Shown piece by piece: positions 8,909-17,786 of a stretch of 64,000 nucleotides of DNA. A model generated the notes under the pieces. That model saw only the letters and a list, made by a program, of their open reading frames with translations, had not been told where the DNA came from and did not search any database. The number at the start of each line of letters is the position of its first letter. The stretch's first letter is position 1. Position numbers and translations under genes: made by a program. Source of the stretch: Mycolicibacterium sp. P9-64 (GTDB lineage Bacteria > Actinomycetota > Actinomycetes > Mycobacteriales > Mycobacteriaceae); the NCBI RefSeq assembly GCF_008329605.1, contig NZ_NPKO01000008.1, positions 124,001 to 188,000 of the forward strand, read 5' to 3'.

Positions 8909-9531
8909 TCCACGATCTGTTTCTGCGCTGGATCGTCACCGGACTCTTCGTACTCAGCGCCGCTGAATGCGTGTTCGCCCTCGCCACCGGACACCGGGCG
9001 TGGACACACGCGGTGGGGCACGTCCTGCACCTCGTCATGGCCGTCGCAATGGCAGTGATGGCGTGGCCCAAGGGCGCAGCGCTACCGACGATCGCCCCCA
9101 TGGTGTTCTTCCTGCTGGCCACCGGATGGTTCGTGATCGCCGCATTCGCCGGTGTCGCACATCGCCTGATCAACGGCTATCACGCCCTGATGATGTTCGC
9201 GATGGCCTGGATGTACGCGGTGATGAACGGCAGCCTGCTGCCCGGTCAGCAGGTGGCACACCACGACGCGGGCCCGGCATCGCCCGTCATGGCGGGCATG
9301 GACATGTCCGGATCGGATGTCGATGCGGCAGGAATGGTCTACCCGGCGTGGATCGCTGCCATCGACTGGTTCTGGACCATCGGATTTGCCCTGGCAACGT
9401 TGTGGTGGATCAACCGGTACTTCGTTGACCGACAGGCCGCACCGACCTTGCCGTCACACCGGCACTTCGGCGTGGCCTGTCAGGCCATGATGGCCGCAGG
9501 CATGGCCATCATGTTCGGTGTCATGCTCTAG
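8905..9531 (+). CDS. DUF5134-type membrane protein with Met-rich loop
   Basis: A 208-residue protein with about five or six hydrophobic helices. Starting at ATG 8905 it overlaps the PepSY stop by four bases, so translation is probably coupled. Helices contain His residues (HVLHLVMAVAMAVMAW, INGYHALMMFAMAWMY). A loop reads MAGMDMSGSDVDAAGM, a methionine-rich motif typical of Cu(I) binding. The family is of unknown function and common in actinobacterial copper loci. The stop codon shares CTAG with that of the convergent zinc-finger gene. Confidence 0.78.
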   Translation: MIHDLFLRWIVTGLFVLSAAECVFALATGHRAWTHAVGHVLHLVMAVAMAVMAWPKGAALPTIAPMVFFLLATGWFVIAAFAGVAHRLINGYHALMMFAMAWMYAVMNGSLLPGQQVAHHDAGPASPVMAGMDMSGSDVDAAGMVYPAWIAAIDWFWTIGFALATLWWINRYFVDRQAAPTLPSHRHFGVACQAMMAAGMAIMFGVML

Positions 9532-10235
9532 GCCGCCGACCCATCGGTCGGCCACAGGTGACCGCGGCGACGTCCCCGTGATGCATTGTCCGGCAAGAGG
9601 ATATCGGTGTCGGCCGGCACTGGATTCGGAGTTGGTCGGGGACGGGATGACTGCCAGACCATCACCGCCAAGATGGCGCCAAGCACCACCGGCACGTGGC
9701 TCCAGATTCGCATGGTCGTCACCGTTCCCGCCATCGCATCGGTGATCACGTAGATGGCCAAAACGGCTGAGAAGACGCCCAATACACCGGCGAGGCCCGC
9801 GGCGCCGCTCGGGCGCAGCGCGGCACCGATCATGACCACGCCCAGCGCGGCCGACCATGCCGTCGACTCGTTGAGCAGGTGGTGACCAGAGGACATGTCG
9901 TGCCCGCTCATGAGCCCCACGTTCAGGCCGAACGCCTGCACGCCGGCCAGGACGACCTGCACGACGCCGATGCCGAGCAGTGCGTATCGCTGCCAAGAGA
10001 GCCGAAGGCGGCTGGACACCGCCCGCGCGCTCTTGCCGAATGGACCGAGGGCGAAGATGGTCGGGCGTGGCTGGGCAGCACGGCGCAGCACGGCAGCCTG
10101 ACCAGCCGCGCGCTCGAACCAGCTGCGGCACGCCGAACACCCCTCGAGATGCTCGTCGACCCTGGCCGAAGGCACGGGCTCCCGTTCACCGTCGATTCGT
10201 GCCGACAGTGCTTCCCGTGCGACTTCGCAATCCAC
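9528..10235 (-). CDS. Zinc-finger (ZAS-type) membrane protein, candidate anti-sigma factor
   Basis: About 235 residues. The N-terminal cytoplasmic part has the anti-sigma zinc-finger signature H-x3-C-x2-C (HLEGCSAC, His29, Cys33, Cys36) with an upstream Cys3. About five transmembrane helices follow, with a Met/His-rich loop GHDMSSGHH between the first two. I place the start at GTG 10235 because an ECF-type promoter (-10 at 10243-10248) lies so close that transcription would begin at this codon, giving a leaderless mRNA; an in-frame GTG at 10253 would lie upstream of the transcript start. The inferred role is to hold the SigC-like factor inactive and sense copper. This is not proven by sequence. 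Confidence 0.72.
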   Translation of the reverse strand: MDCEVAREALSARIDGEREPVPSARVDEHLEGCSACRSWFERAAGQAAVLRRAAQPRPTIFALGPFGKSARAVSSRLRLSWQRYALLGIGVVQVVLAGVQAFGLNVGLMSGHDMSSGHHLLNESTAWSAALGVVMIGAALRPSGAAGLAGVLGVFSAVLAIYVITDAMAGTVTTMRIWSHVPVVLGAILAVMVWQSSRPRPTPNPVPADTDILLPDNASRGRRRGHLWPTDGSAA

Positions 10236-10242
10236 GATGTAA

Positions 10243-10271
10243 TAGTCGCGCACCGCGGCACGAATGTTCCA
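10243..10271 (-). promoter_or_regulatory. Candidate ECF (SigC-type) promoter, leaderless, of the zinc-finger gene
   Basis: On the minus strand, TGGAAC (10271-10266), 17 bp, CGACTA (10248-10243), then 7 bp to GTG at 10235. This is the third site in the locus with the same spacing. Confidence 0.58.
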
Positions 10272-10297
10272 GTCGTGAATGCGTGGGGCTCGACGAG

Positions 10298-10666
10298 CTA
10301 GCCGGGCGGCGCCAGAAGCCCGGCGAGCACTGCGGCTTCACTGATCTCTGGGTGCTTGGTCGCCGTAAGCAGGGTCAGGGTCTGGCTGCTGGCCAGTTCC
10401 TTCAGATGGGCGAGCGCGGCCGCGGGCTCGGGATCGTGGAGCTCGTCGGTGTAGCGGCGGGTGAACTCGTCGAACAGGTCCGGGTCATGGTGATACCAGG
10501 TACGCAGCTCCGTAGATGGCGCGATCTGCTTGCACCACTCGTCGAGATGCGCGTTGGCCTTACTCACGCCTCGGGGCCAGAGACGATCCACCAACACCCG
10601 CGCACCGTCGTCGGGCATCGGCGCGTCGTAGATACGGCGCACCTGAATTCTCCGTTTCGTGCTCAT
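10298..10666 (-). CDS. DUF488 family protein
   Basis: A 122-residue protein matching the DUF488 family: RRIYDAP near the N-terminus, then VLVDRLWPRGVSK (about residues 24-36) and a C-terminal LTLLTATKHPEISEA strand-helix. The function of the family is unknown. Its start ATG overlaps the stop of the upstream truncated Ddn-like gene, so the two were probably co-transcribed. Confidence 0.85.
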   Translation of the reverse strand: MSTKRRIQVRRIYDAPMPDDGARVLVDRLWPRGVSKANAHLDEWCKQIAPSTELRTWYHHDPDLFDEFTRRYTDELHDPEPAAALAHLKELASSQTLTLLTATKHPEISEAAVLAGLLAPPG

Positions 10667-10914
10667 TATGAGTCTCGCACCAGCTCGACCACGGGGATGA
10701 GACGTTTCATGCGGCGCTGGTAATCGGCGAACTGGGGTTCGACTGCACTCTGCTTTGCATAGACCTCATCGCGCTCAACGCCCGATTTTGCGCCGATGTG
10801 GTGCACGAGTACCAGCGGTTTACCCGCGAACGCACCGTCAGCCTTCCCGCCGGTGTCGTGGAACTGACGTTTCACTTCGCGGTTCATCGCGTCGAAGTCG
10901 ATGTGCTCGGTCAT
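10666..10914 (-). pseudogene. Deazaflavin-dependent nitroreductase (Ddn-like) gene with internal in-frame deletion
   Basis: The 82-residue reading frame starts like F420H2-dependent Ddn-family proteins (HIDFDAMNREVKRQFHDTGG, then PLVLVHHIGAKSG, residues about 32-45). It then jumps directly to the family's C-terminal segment ERDEVYAKQSAVEPQFADYQ and ends with IPVVELVRD. Full-length members are about 140-150 residues; the missing middle normally contains most of the F420-binding barrel. The frame is kept across the junction, so a short protein may be made but is unlikely to be an active reductase. ATG 10914 is chosen by family similarity. Confidence 0.68.
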
Positions 10915-11177
10915 GAATCGATCGTAGGACTGTTCCGGCCGCGGCCTGCACTCATTCACCGGAACACTGACCGGGCGCCCGCACAAAGGACCGCAGTCGA
11001 CGTTCGAACCGTGAAAGGCCTGCGCACTTTGCCGTTGTTGCGCTGAGCAAGAAGCCTTGCAGCACAAGGTAATTAGTCGATGATCGGCGCGGTAGCTGGG
11101 TGACTTCGCGTCGGTGACCGCCAGCACAGTCGGCGTAGCATCGATCGTGAAACGGTTGCAGAACAAGGAGGTTCGCG

Positions 11178-12200
11178 ATGGCCGTCATCCTGAAACCGGG
11201 CGACGACAACGACTTGGTTCGATTGCTGCAAGCGCGGCTGAACCGTGATTACGCGCTCTACTCCAACCTCGTGGTGGACGGCGCCTACGGACCTGCCACG
11301 ACCGCAGTCGTCAAGGAGTTTCAACGTCGATCCGGGCTACAGGCCGACGGCATCGCCGGGCCACAGACCTTGGGCCGGCTCGGGTTGATCTTCGATCAAC
11401 CGGCCCCGCTTCCGAGCAACTTGCCGTTCTTCTACAACGCCGCGGGCACCTGGAGCACCCCATTCCAGGGGCCACAGTTCGACGTCGGATGGCGCCTCGA
11501 ACAGATGGGTCGCGTCCGCAACCAGCCGGTTGGGTATCCCGCCTCGGGATTCCTCTATCCGAACCCGCTCCTCAGTTACAACGAGTCGGTCGCGCTCGGC
11601 GTCGCCGAACTCGTCCGGCTGATCTTGATGAATGCCGGCAAGTTCTACCTCTGCGGCTACAGCCAGGGCGCAGAGGTCGTGGTGCGGACACTGCGTTTGA
11701 TGCTGCCCGGTCAGCCGCTCGCGCACCGTGCAGGCGACCTGCTGGACGTCGTCACCTTCGGTAGCCCCTGCCGCGTACCCGGACCGACGCTGCTCGGCAA
11801 CGACCCCGTCGGCGCAGGCATCTCGCACGTCTTCACGCCGACCGAGTTCCGGTCACGCACCTACGACTTCGTGCTCGACGGGGACATGTATCCGACCGCG
11901 ACCGACGACACGCTGCTCTACCTCGGCTACGAGGCGCTCACCGCGCTCGAACTCGACCTGCCGTTCGCCCTGAAGATCATCACCCTCATCCAGAGCAACG
12001 AGTTCTTGGACCTGCAGAACCTCGCCAATACGCCAGAGACGTTCGCGAAGGTGGTCAAGACTGCCGTCGTGGTGGGGGACTTCTTGGTCCGCAATCCGCA
12101 CATCCACTACCAAGACTGGGCCGCGTTCGACGGCCTCCCGGCGGTCGACCGCGCCGTGCAGATCCTCGCGGCCGCGCCTGTGGCTGCCGTGTCGGCGTAG
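11178..12200 (+). CDS. LysB-like mycolyl-arabinogalactan esterase with peptidoglycan-binding domain
   Basis: A 340-residue protein: an N-terminal PG_binding_1 domain (about residues 8-70, DYALYSNLVVDGAYGPATTA, KEFQRR, DGIAGPQT), then an alpha/beta hydrolase domain with the serine elbow GYSQG (Ser162), a likely Asp in DGDMY (Asp234/236) and a late His (PHIHYQDW, His308/310). This two-domain layout is that of mycobacteriophage lysin B, which cuts mycolic acids from arabinogalactan. No signal peptide is visible. RBS AAGGAGG lies before ATG 11178. There are no phage genes around it, so it is either a domesticated lysin or a host envelope enzyme. A cutinase-like lipase is the alternative. Confidence 0.8.
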   Translation: MAVILKPGDDNDLVRLLQARLNRDYALYSNLVVDGAYGPATTAVVKEFQRRSGLQADGIAGPQTLGRLGLIFDQPAPLPSNLPFFYNAAGTWSTPFQGPQFDVGWRLEQMGRVRNQPVGYPASGFLYPNPLLSYNESVALGVAELVRLILMNAGKFYLCGYSQGAEVVVRTLRLMLPGQPLAHRAGDLLDVVTFGSPCRVPGPTLLGNDPVGAGISHVFTPTEFRSRTYDFVLDGDMYPTATDDTLLYLGYEALTALELDLPFALKIITLIQSNEFLDLQNLANTPETFAKVVKTAVVVGDFLVRNPHIHYQDWAAFDGLPAVDRAVQILAAAPVAAVSA

Positions 12201-12345
12201 CGGCTGCCGCCGACCTCAGGTACTGGCCTGCACGATCCGGACGGAAAGGCGGCTAAGTCGGACGTATCGGGGTCCTAGTTCGAGTTGACCTAATTCGGCG
12301 AGCGGCGCCCTGCCTGGATGAGTGACGTCGCTCCGCGGCGTTGAC

Positions 12346-13107
12346 ATGAACGTGCCTGACAACCGCTTCACCGATAAAACCGTCATCGTCACCGGAGCCG
12401 GCTCCGGGATCGGCCGCGCAACCGCGATCGCCTTCGCCAACGCCGGAGCCCATGTTCTCGGCGTGGGCCGCCGCGAGGCCGCGTTGCTCGAGACCGCTCG
12501 CGAACATCCCTCGGTGGCGACGTTCGTCGCCGACATCTGCGCCGACGGTGCACCCGAGGCCGTCATCGAAGAAGCGGCTCGCTGGTGGGGACGGGTCGAC
12601 GTGCTGGTGAACAATGCCGGAGCCGCAGCGATCGTTCCGCTCGGTGACGTCACCGGAGCGCGCATCACCGAACTGTTCGCCCTCAACGTGACGGCGCCAA
12701 GCCTGCTAGCCCGTGCGGCGCTACCGTATCTGCGCGAGGTCCGCGGCTCGATCGTCAATGTCTCCAGCACCTTTGGCCACCGGCCGCTCCCCGGTGGGTC
12801 GCACTACGCGGCCAGCAAGAGCGCCATCGAGATGCTCACTCGCAGTTGGGCGCTGGAGCTCGCCGGCGATGACGTACGGGTCAACGCCGTGGCCCCTGGA
12901 CCCACGGAGAGCGAGGCGCTCGCCGCCGCAGGGTTACCCGACGAAGTAGTCGAGAAGATCAAACAGGATGAGGCGGCACAGATTCCGCTCGGACGGCGCG
13001 GTACGCCGGAGGAGATCGCGGATTGGATCGTGCACCTCGCGGATCCTGCTTCTACGTGGCTGACGGGTCAGATTCTCACCGTCGACGGCGGACTCGAGCT
13101 CACCTGA
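12346..13107 (+). CDS. Short-chain dehydrogenase/reductase (SDR)
   Basis: A classical SDR of about 253 residues: TGAGSGIGRA cofactor loop (about residues 15-24), NNAG (about 92-95), catalytic Ser in NVSSTF, and YAASK with Tyr and Lys (about 156-160). The C-terminal TGQILTVDGGLE is standard. The substrate is not predictable. ATG 12346 is chosen; an in-frame GTG at 12322 is possible. Convergent with the LuxR regulator 7 bp downstream. Confidence 0.9.
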   Translation: MNVPDNRFTDKTVIVTGAGSGIGRATAIAFANAGAHVLGVGRREAALLETAREHPSVATFVADICADGAPEAVIEEAARWWGRVDVLVNNAGAAAIVPLGDVTGARITELFALNVTAPSLLARAALPYLREVRGSIVNVSSTFGHRPLPGGSHYAASKSAIEMLTRSWALELAGDDVRVNAVAPGPTESEALAAAGLPDEVVEKIKQDEAAQIPLGRRGTPEEIADWIVHLADPASTWLTGQILTVDGGLELT

Positions 13108-13114
13108 CCGAGGA

Positions 13115-15730
13115 TCAACTGTTCCGCGGGGTTTCGAGTTGAGCGAACTGCTGCACCAGCGCCGACAACTCCGACCGCGTCGAAACGCCTGCCTTGGCGC
13201 TGGCCTGGTAGATGTGTCCCTCAACGGTACGGATCGACAGCGATGTGGCTTCGGCGATGTCCTTGTTGGACAAGCCGTTTGACAGCAACTTCGCGATCTC
13301 GTGTTCGCGGCGCGTGAACGGCAGGGGCACCCGGGCGGCCAACAGCGCTGGGCTGGTTGCTTCGCCGCAACGCCGCGCCAGCTGATCGGCGCGGGCACTT
13401 GCGGTCAGCGCGCTGCCGCGCTGGCCTGACCGGCGGTGCGCCGTGCTCGCCTGCGCTGCGGCATCGGCGGCGGCCAGCACATCGCCGATCGCCTCGAAGT
13501 CCCGCGACGCGGTATCCAGGCCAGCTCCGTCGTCACCGGCAAGGGCGCGAGCGTAGCGAGTCGCGAGCGGTGCACGTGGCCCTGACACCAGCGTCGCCAG
13601 CTCTGCCAATCGGTCGGCCCCACTCGCGTCGCCGAACTGCGCCGCCGTCTGTAGTGCCCGAACCTCTCGGGCCAGCTGCCCGTGATCGCGGGCGAATTCT
13701 GCTGCACGCAAGCTGAAGTCACGCGCCTCGGTGACGCGGTTGGTCACGGCGGCCACCCAGGCGCTGGCGAGCAGATAGTCGGATTCGACGTACTGGTACG
13801 CGGGGTGGCGGCTGCCGTGGGTGGCGTCAAGCGACGCCGTGGCTGCATCGGCGTCGCCGGATCTCGCGAGGATCTCGGTGTGCAGAATTCTGAACCGGTA
13901 GAACAACCCCGATACTTCTCCGTAGCCACCGAAGCTCGCGCGGGCCTCGGCCAGGTGCCGTCGGGCGGCGGCTAGGTCGCCGCGCCCGAGTGCGGTCATG
14001 CCCAGGGCGGCAATGGCCATCGACCGCGAGATGCCGGGCACGTCCGCATACTGCTGGCACCAGTGCTGGGCGACCGCATCCGCGTCGTCCACGTACCCCG
14101 CCGCCAGCAACGCGTAGGCATTGAACTCCGCCAATCCAGAGCCATGAAACGACTCTTGAGGTGATTCGACGAGCTCCCGGTAACCCGCGGCCGCTCGCTC
14201 GCCGACGTCCTCGATCCGTCCGAGGTCGCCGAGCGCGATCGCCTCCGCCGCATACCCGAGGATGCGGCCGTGGCCGTCGAGTTTGGCGTAGTCGACGGCC
14301 GACATCGTCTCGACGGTGTCGGCGGGTGCCGCGGCCATGGCCTGCCCGACCGCGCGCAGTACGTACAGCGCATGGTTGCGGTCGGCGTCTCCGAGCCGAA
14401 TCGCCTCGTCGATGACCCGACGCGATCGATCGGGACTTCGCAATGGCAACAACAGATTCACAGCACGAAGGTTGACCCCATCGATGAAACCAGGGGCGGC
14501 CAGTTCGCGAGAGTCGAGCGCATCGAGGAGCGTCTCAGCCTCCTGACCCTTTTCTTGGAGGTAGAGAATGTAGGCCAGCTGCAGCGTGGTCGCTGGACTC
14601 GGTTGGGCGCCGTACGCGCCGCGGGCGAGCCGCTCGGCGAGGGGGAGATCAAGCCGCGAGGCCGCGATGTTCGCCGCGCGCGAGAGGATGTCGATGTCGG
14701 GGGTCAGGTCCGACTCCAGCCACAGCAGTCCCAACCGAAGTCGATCGACGGAATCGCGCCCTGCCATCGAACTGGCGACGCGCCCGCGCAATCCGCGAAG
14801 CCGCAGGGGACCGCACTGGTTGAGCCGGATCTCGCCATACAACGGGTGGCCGACGAATACGGCGTTGGCGGTGGCCGCGATCAGCCCACGGTGTTCGGCG
14901 CCCTCGATGGCCTGCGGTTCGGCCAGCGTAGCCAAGATGGCCCGGTCGACGGGTTCGGCGATGGCAACCAGATCGACGACGTCGCGCACCTCGTCGGGCA
15001 CCGTACCGATCTGCCGCTCAACGACCTCGATCAGAGATGGCGACACGGATGGGGTTCCGGCCCAACGCCATTCACCATCGGCATGGGAGAGCCGCCCGGT
15101 TTCCCGCTCGTGCTCGACGAGATGATGGAGGAAGAGCACGTTTCCGTGGCTCAATGCCCACATCCGCTTCGCGCAATCCGCACTGACCGGACCGCCGAGA
15201 ACGGTCTGGAGAAGATCGTCGGATTCGTTGCGTGCCAACGCCTGTAGATCCATCCGCCGGAGCAGGCTGTCCTTCCACAGCGCAGTGATGGCGTCCGGTG
15301 TGGGCTCGCCGGTGCGCACGGTCGCGACGACGCTCGCGGTGTCCTGCAACGCCAGTTGGTGCACGATGAGTGCCGACATGTCGTCGAGCACGTGGGCATC
15401 GTCGACGAGGACCAGCAGCTTCGTGCCGTCTGCCTCGGCCGCCAGTCCGGCGATCACCTTCTGAGCCAAGGCCAGCGGTGAGGCGTCGGTGGTGTCGGCC
15501 CACCGAGCGAAGGCGCCCAATGTCACTGCGCGCCCGGTGGCCGTGCCCGCGACCCGGCGGACCGTCCAACCCGCCTGAATGGCGGCGTCGGCAACCGCGC
15601 GAGCGAGTCGCGTCTTGCCCACGCCGGCCGGGCCGGCGATGACCATGCCGCTTTGAGCGTCGTCGGCGAGGGCTTCGCTGATGACGCGGAGCTCCTCCGT
15701 GCGGCCCGTCAGAGGCCACAGGTCCACCAT
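13115..15730 (-). CDS. Large LuxR-family regulator with AAA-type ATPase domain (LAL/MalT-like)
   Basis: An 871-residue regulator. The N-terminal NTPase domain has Walker A GPAGVGKT (33-40) and Walker B LLVLVDDAH (about 104-112). A long helical, TPR-like middle follows. The C-terminal LuxR HTH (about residues 800-865) contains FTRREHEIAKLLSNGLSNKD and SIRTVEGHIY. Proteins of this type bind an inducer and ATP, then activate nearby or distant promoters. Neighbours give no clear target; the convergent SDR is one option. ATG start at 15730. Confidence 0.9.
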   Translation of the reverse strand: MVDLWPLTGRTEELRVISEALADDAQSGMVIAGPAGVGKTRLARAVADAAIQAGWTVRRVAGTATGRAVTLGAFARWADTTDASPLALAQKVIAGLAAEADGTKLLVLVDDAHVLDDMSALIVHQLALQDTASVVATVRTGEPTPDAITALWKDSLLRRMDLQALARNESDDLLQTVLGGPVSADCAKRMWALSHGNVLFLHHLVEHERETGRLSHADGEWRWAGTPSVSPSLIEVVERQIGTVPDEVRDVVDLVAIAEPVDRAILATLAEPQAIEGAEHRGLIAATANAVFVGHPLYGEIRLNQCGPLRLRGLRGRVASSMAGRDSVDRLRLGLLWLESDLTPDIDILSRAANIAASRLDLPLAERLARGAYGAQPSPATTLQLAYILYLQEKGQEAETLLDALDSRELAAPGFIDGVNLRAVNLLLPLRSPDRSRRVIDEAIRLGDADRNHALYVLRAVGQAMAAAPADTVETMSAVDYAKLDGHGRILGYAAEAIALGDLGRIEDVGERAAAGYRELVESPQESFHGSGLAEFNAYALLAAGYVDDADAVAQHWCQQYADVPGISRSMAIAALGMTALGRGDLAAARRHLAEARASFGGYGEVSGLFYRFRILHTEILARSGDADAATASLDATHGSRHPAYQYVESDYLLASAWVAAVTNRVTEARDFSLRAAEFARDHGQLAREVRALQTAAQFGDASGADRLAELATLVSGPRAPLATRYARALAGDDGAGLDTASRDFEAIGDVLAAADAAAQASTAHRRSGQRGSALTASARADQLARRCGEATSPALLAARVPLPFTRREHEIAKLLSNGLSNKDIAEATSLSIRTVEGHIYQASAKAGVSTRSELSALVQQFAQLETPRNS

Positions 15731-15745
15731 GGCGATGATCTTAGG

Positions 15746-15967
15746 TCACGCTGGGGGTTTGCTGAGGGCCGTATCCAATTTCCGTCGAGCCAGGTCCAGC
15801 AAGGTCGCGAAGCCCTCAGGCTCTATATGCAGGTAGCCACAGATCACCTCGTCGGCCACCCCGGCGTCGCACAGGCGTAATGCCAGAGAGTGGGCCTCTG
15901 GCAGGCTGCGCAATGCCGCCTCGTAAGCGTCGGGATTCATCACCGTCAATTGGCTCCAGTAATCCAT
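15746..15967 (-). CDS. Small conserved protein resembling a sigma-region-4-like helical domain
   Basis: A 73-residue protein (ATG 15967; an in-frame GTG at 16024 would add 19 residues). The core ALRSLPEAHSLALRLCDAGV, then DEVICGYLHIEPEGFATLLD is recurrent in mycobacteria and looks like a short helix-turn-helix or sigma region 4 remnant. Function unknown. It sits 15 bp upstream of the LuxR regulator on the same strand and 82 bp after the last PGRS gene. Confidence 0.6.
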   Translation of the reverse strand: MDYWSQLTVMNPDAYEAALRSLPEAHSLALRLCDAGVADEVICGYLHIEPEGFATLLDLARRKLDTALSKPPA

Positions 15968-16048
15968 TGCCGCTCTGTTAGTCGACGCCGTTCGTGCCGT
16001 TGCCCATGACTGATCGGTCGCCACTGCCGTTGGTGCGCGTCGACACGA

Positions 16049-17767
16049 CTAGCTGCCGGCGGCGTGGCCGTCGTTACCGGCCGATCCGTTGTCGCCCTGA
16101 CTTCCGGTGCCGCCGCTGGCGCCCGACGACCCAGACGCACCGTTGCCGCCAAGCCCACCGCTGCCACCGGTGCCGCCGGAGCCTTGCGCCCCTGCCGCAC
16201 CGCCTTGTCCGCCGGAGCCACCCTTGCCGCCGGTTCCCACAACGCCGGGCGTCCCTTCGCCACCCGCTAGGTCTATGCCGTTGTAGAGGTCGATGTCGCC
16301 GCCCTTGCCGCCGGTGCCTCCGGTAGCACCCTTGCCTCCGGAGCCCGACGTTCCTCCGGCGCCGCCGTTGCCTCCGCCGCCGAGGAGCCCGCCGCCACCA
16401 CCGGAGCCACCTGATCCACCGCTGCCCCCGCTGCCGCCCTTGCCGCCGCTCCCGCCCGCACCGCCGACTCCGGAGTCGCCGCCGACTCCCGAGGAGCCAG
16501 GTCCCGAACCGGTGCCGTTGTAGTAGCCGAGGGAACCGCCATTGCCGCCGTTTCCTCCGACTGCGCCGGACCCGCCGTCCCCGCCGTTTCCGCCCGCTCC
16601 GCCATTTCCGCCAGAGCCGACCACTAGTGCGCCGCGGCCACCGGAACCACCTGCGCCACCAGCAGTTCCGGCTTCACCGTCGGTACCCGACCCGCCCGCA
16701 CCGCCGGCACCGGCGTCACCGCCGTGGCCGCTCCCTTCTCTGATCCCGTGGCCGTTTCCTTCGGCGATGTCGCCGCCGTCGCCGCCCGCGCCCCCGCCTG
16801 ATCCGCCGTCGCCACCCTTGCCTGCATTGCCGCCGTAGCCGGTGCCGCCGAATTCTCCAGCGCCGTTGTCGGATCCGATGCTGCCGCCATTGCCGCCGGC
16901 GCCACCGCCGGGCCCGCCGTTGCCGCCGTCGCCGGCGTTGCCGCCAGTGCCGTTGCGGCCGTTGCCGCCGCGGATCGTGCCGCCCGCCCCGCCGTTCTGT
17001 CCGTCGGTGCCGTGGTCACCGCGGCCGGCGTTGGCACCCGTACCGCCGTCGGCGCCGTTGTAGTTGAGTGGGACGCTGGCGCCGGCCGCGGCCGTGCTGG
17101 TAGCTGTGGGATTGACGGCGTTGGAACCTGTGCGGCCTTGCCCGCCTGCACCTCCGGCTCCGCCGTCGCCGATGAGTGCTCCGGCGTTGCCGCCGTTACC
17201 ACCCGCTCCGGCAGCGGAGGTGGCGGTGGCCGCTGCCCCGGCACCGCCGGCTCCGCCGTTGCCGAATAGTCCTGCGCTGCCGCCGTTTCCACCGGCTCCG
17301 GCGTTGACTCCTGCGATGCCGTTTCCGCCGTTGCCTCCGCTGCCGAACAGGAAGCCGCCGTTTCCGCCGGTGTGGCCGTCGGCGCCTTGGTAGCCGTTGC
17401 CGATCAAGAGTCCCGCGTTGGGACGCTCAGCGGTGCCGTTGGAGACGAAGATCGAGATGAACGCGCCGATCGGATCGGTGCCGGTCGAGGAGATGGATGG
17501 TGCCGCGCTCGGTCCGATCAACGCCGCCGCCAACGGTGCCGGTGTCGGCGCGCTGGTTTGAGTGCCGAATATGCTGGTGCACAGCAGGGTTGGGCAATCT
17601 GCCGGTGCGGGGGAGAGCATCGGTGACCCGATCGATGCTAGCTGCACTTCGGGCGTGACGCTTTCCGGAGCTGTGGTTCCGGCCATCCAGAACGCCGCGC
17701 CCGCGGCGGCGACGCCGGCGACGAACGCCGTCCGGGCCAACGTCGTTCCGCGATCCCGAGTGGGCAT
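16049..17767 (-). CDS. PGRS glycine-rich protein without PE domain (copy 4)
   Basis: About 572 residues. An N-terminal hydrophobic segment (TAFVAGVAAAGAAFWMAG, residues about 13-30) acts as signal or anchor. A conserved head domain follows with Cys-pair CPTLLC, GTDPIGAFISIFVSNGTAER and RPNAGLLIGNGYQGADG. Then come about 430 residues of GGxGGxGG repeats typical of PE_PGRS proteins; the PE domain itself is absent. ATG 17767 aligns with the paralogues. A second ATG at 17794 overlaps the preceding stop codon (ATGACTAA), so coupled translation from there is possible. Surface or cell-wall location is likely; function unknown. Confidence 0.78.
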   Translation of the reverse strand: MPTRDRGTTLARTAFVAGVAAAGAAFWMAGTTAPESVTPEVQLASIGSPMLSPAPADCPTLLCTSIFGTQTSAPTPAPLAAALIGPSAAPSISSTGTDPIGAFISIFVSNGTAERPNAGLLIGNGYQGADGHTGGNGGFLFGSGGNGGNGIAGVNAGAGGNGGSAGLFGNGGAGGAGAAATATSAAGAGGNGGNAGALIGDGGAGGAGGQGRTGSNAVNPTATSTAAAGASVPLNYNGADGGTGANAGRGDHGTDGQNGGAGGTIRGGNGRNGTGGNAGDGGNGGPGGGAGGNGGSIGSDNGAGEFGGTGYGGNAGKGGDGGSGGGAGGDGGDIAEGNGHGIREGSGHGGDAGAGGAGGSGTDGEAGTAGGAGGSGGRGALVVGSGGNGGAGGNGGDGGSGAVGGNGGNGGSLGYYNGTGSGPGSSGVGGDSGVGGAGGSGGKGGSGGSGGSGGSGGGGGLLGGGGNGGAGGTSGSGGKGATGGTGGKGGDIDLYNGIDLAGGEGTPGVVGTGGKGGSGGQGGAAGAQGSGGTGGSGGLGGNGASGSSGASGGTGSQGDNGSAGNDGHAAGS

Positions 17768-17786
17768 GGATGTCGGCCCGTGGTTC

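Noticed and set aside
11178..12200. Prophage lysis cassette
   Set aside because: No holin, integrase, tail or other phage genes are near the LysB-like gene; the amidase is 28 kb away.
12191..12214. Terminator after the LysB-like gene
   Set aside because: A 7-bp stem overlaps the stop codon; too weak to call with confidence.
13546..13575. Possible further copy of the dispersed repeat in the LuxR gene
   Set aside because: GCGAGCGTAGCGAG-like sequence shares only part of the core; similarity is explained by high GC coding sequence.
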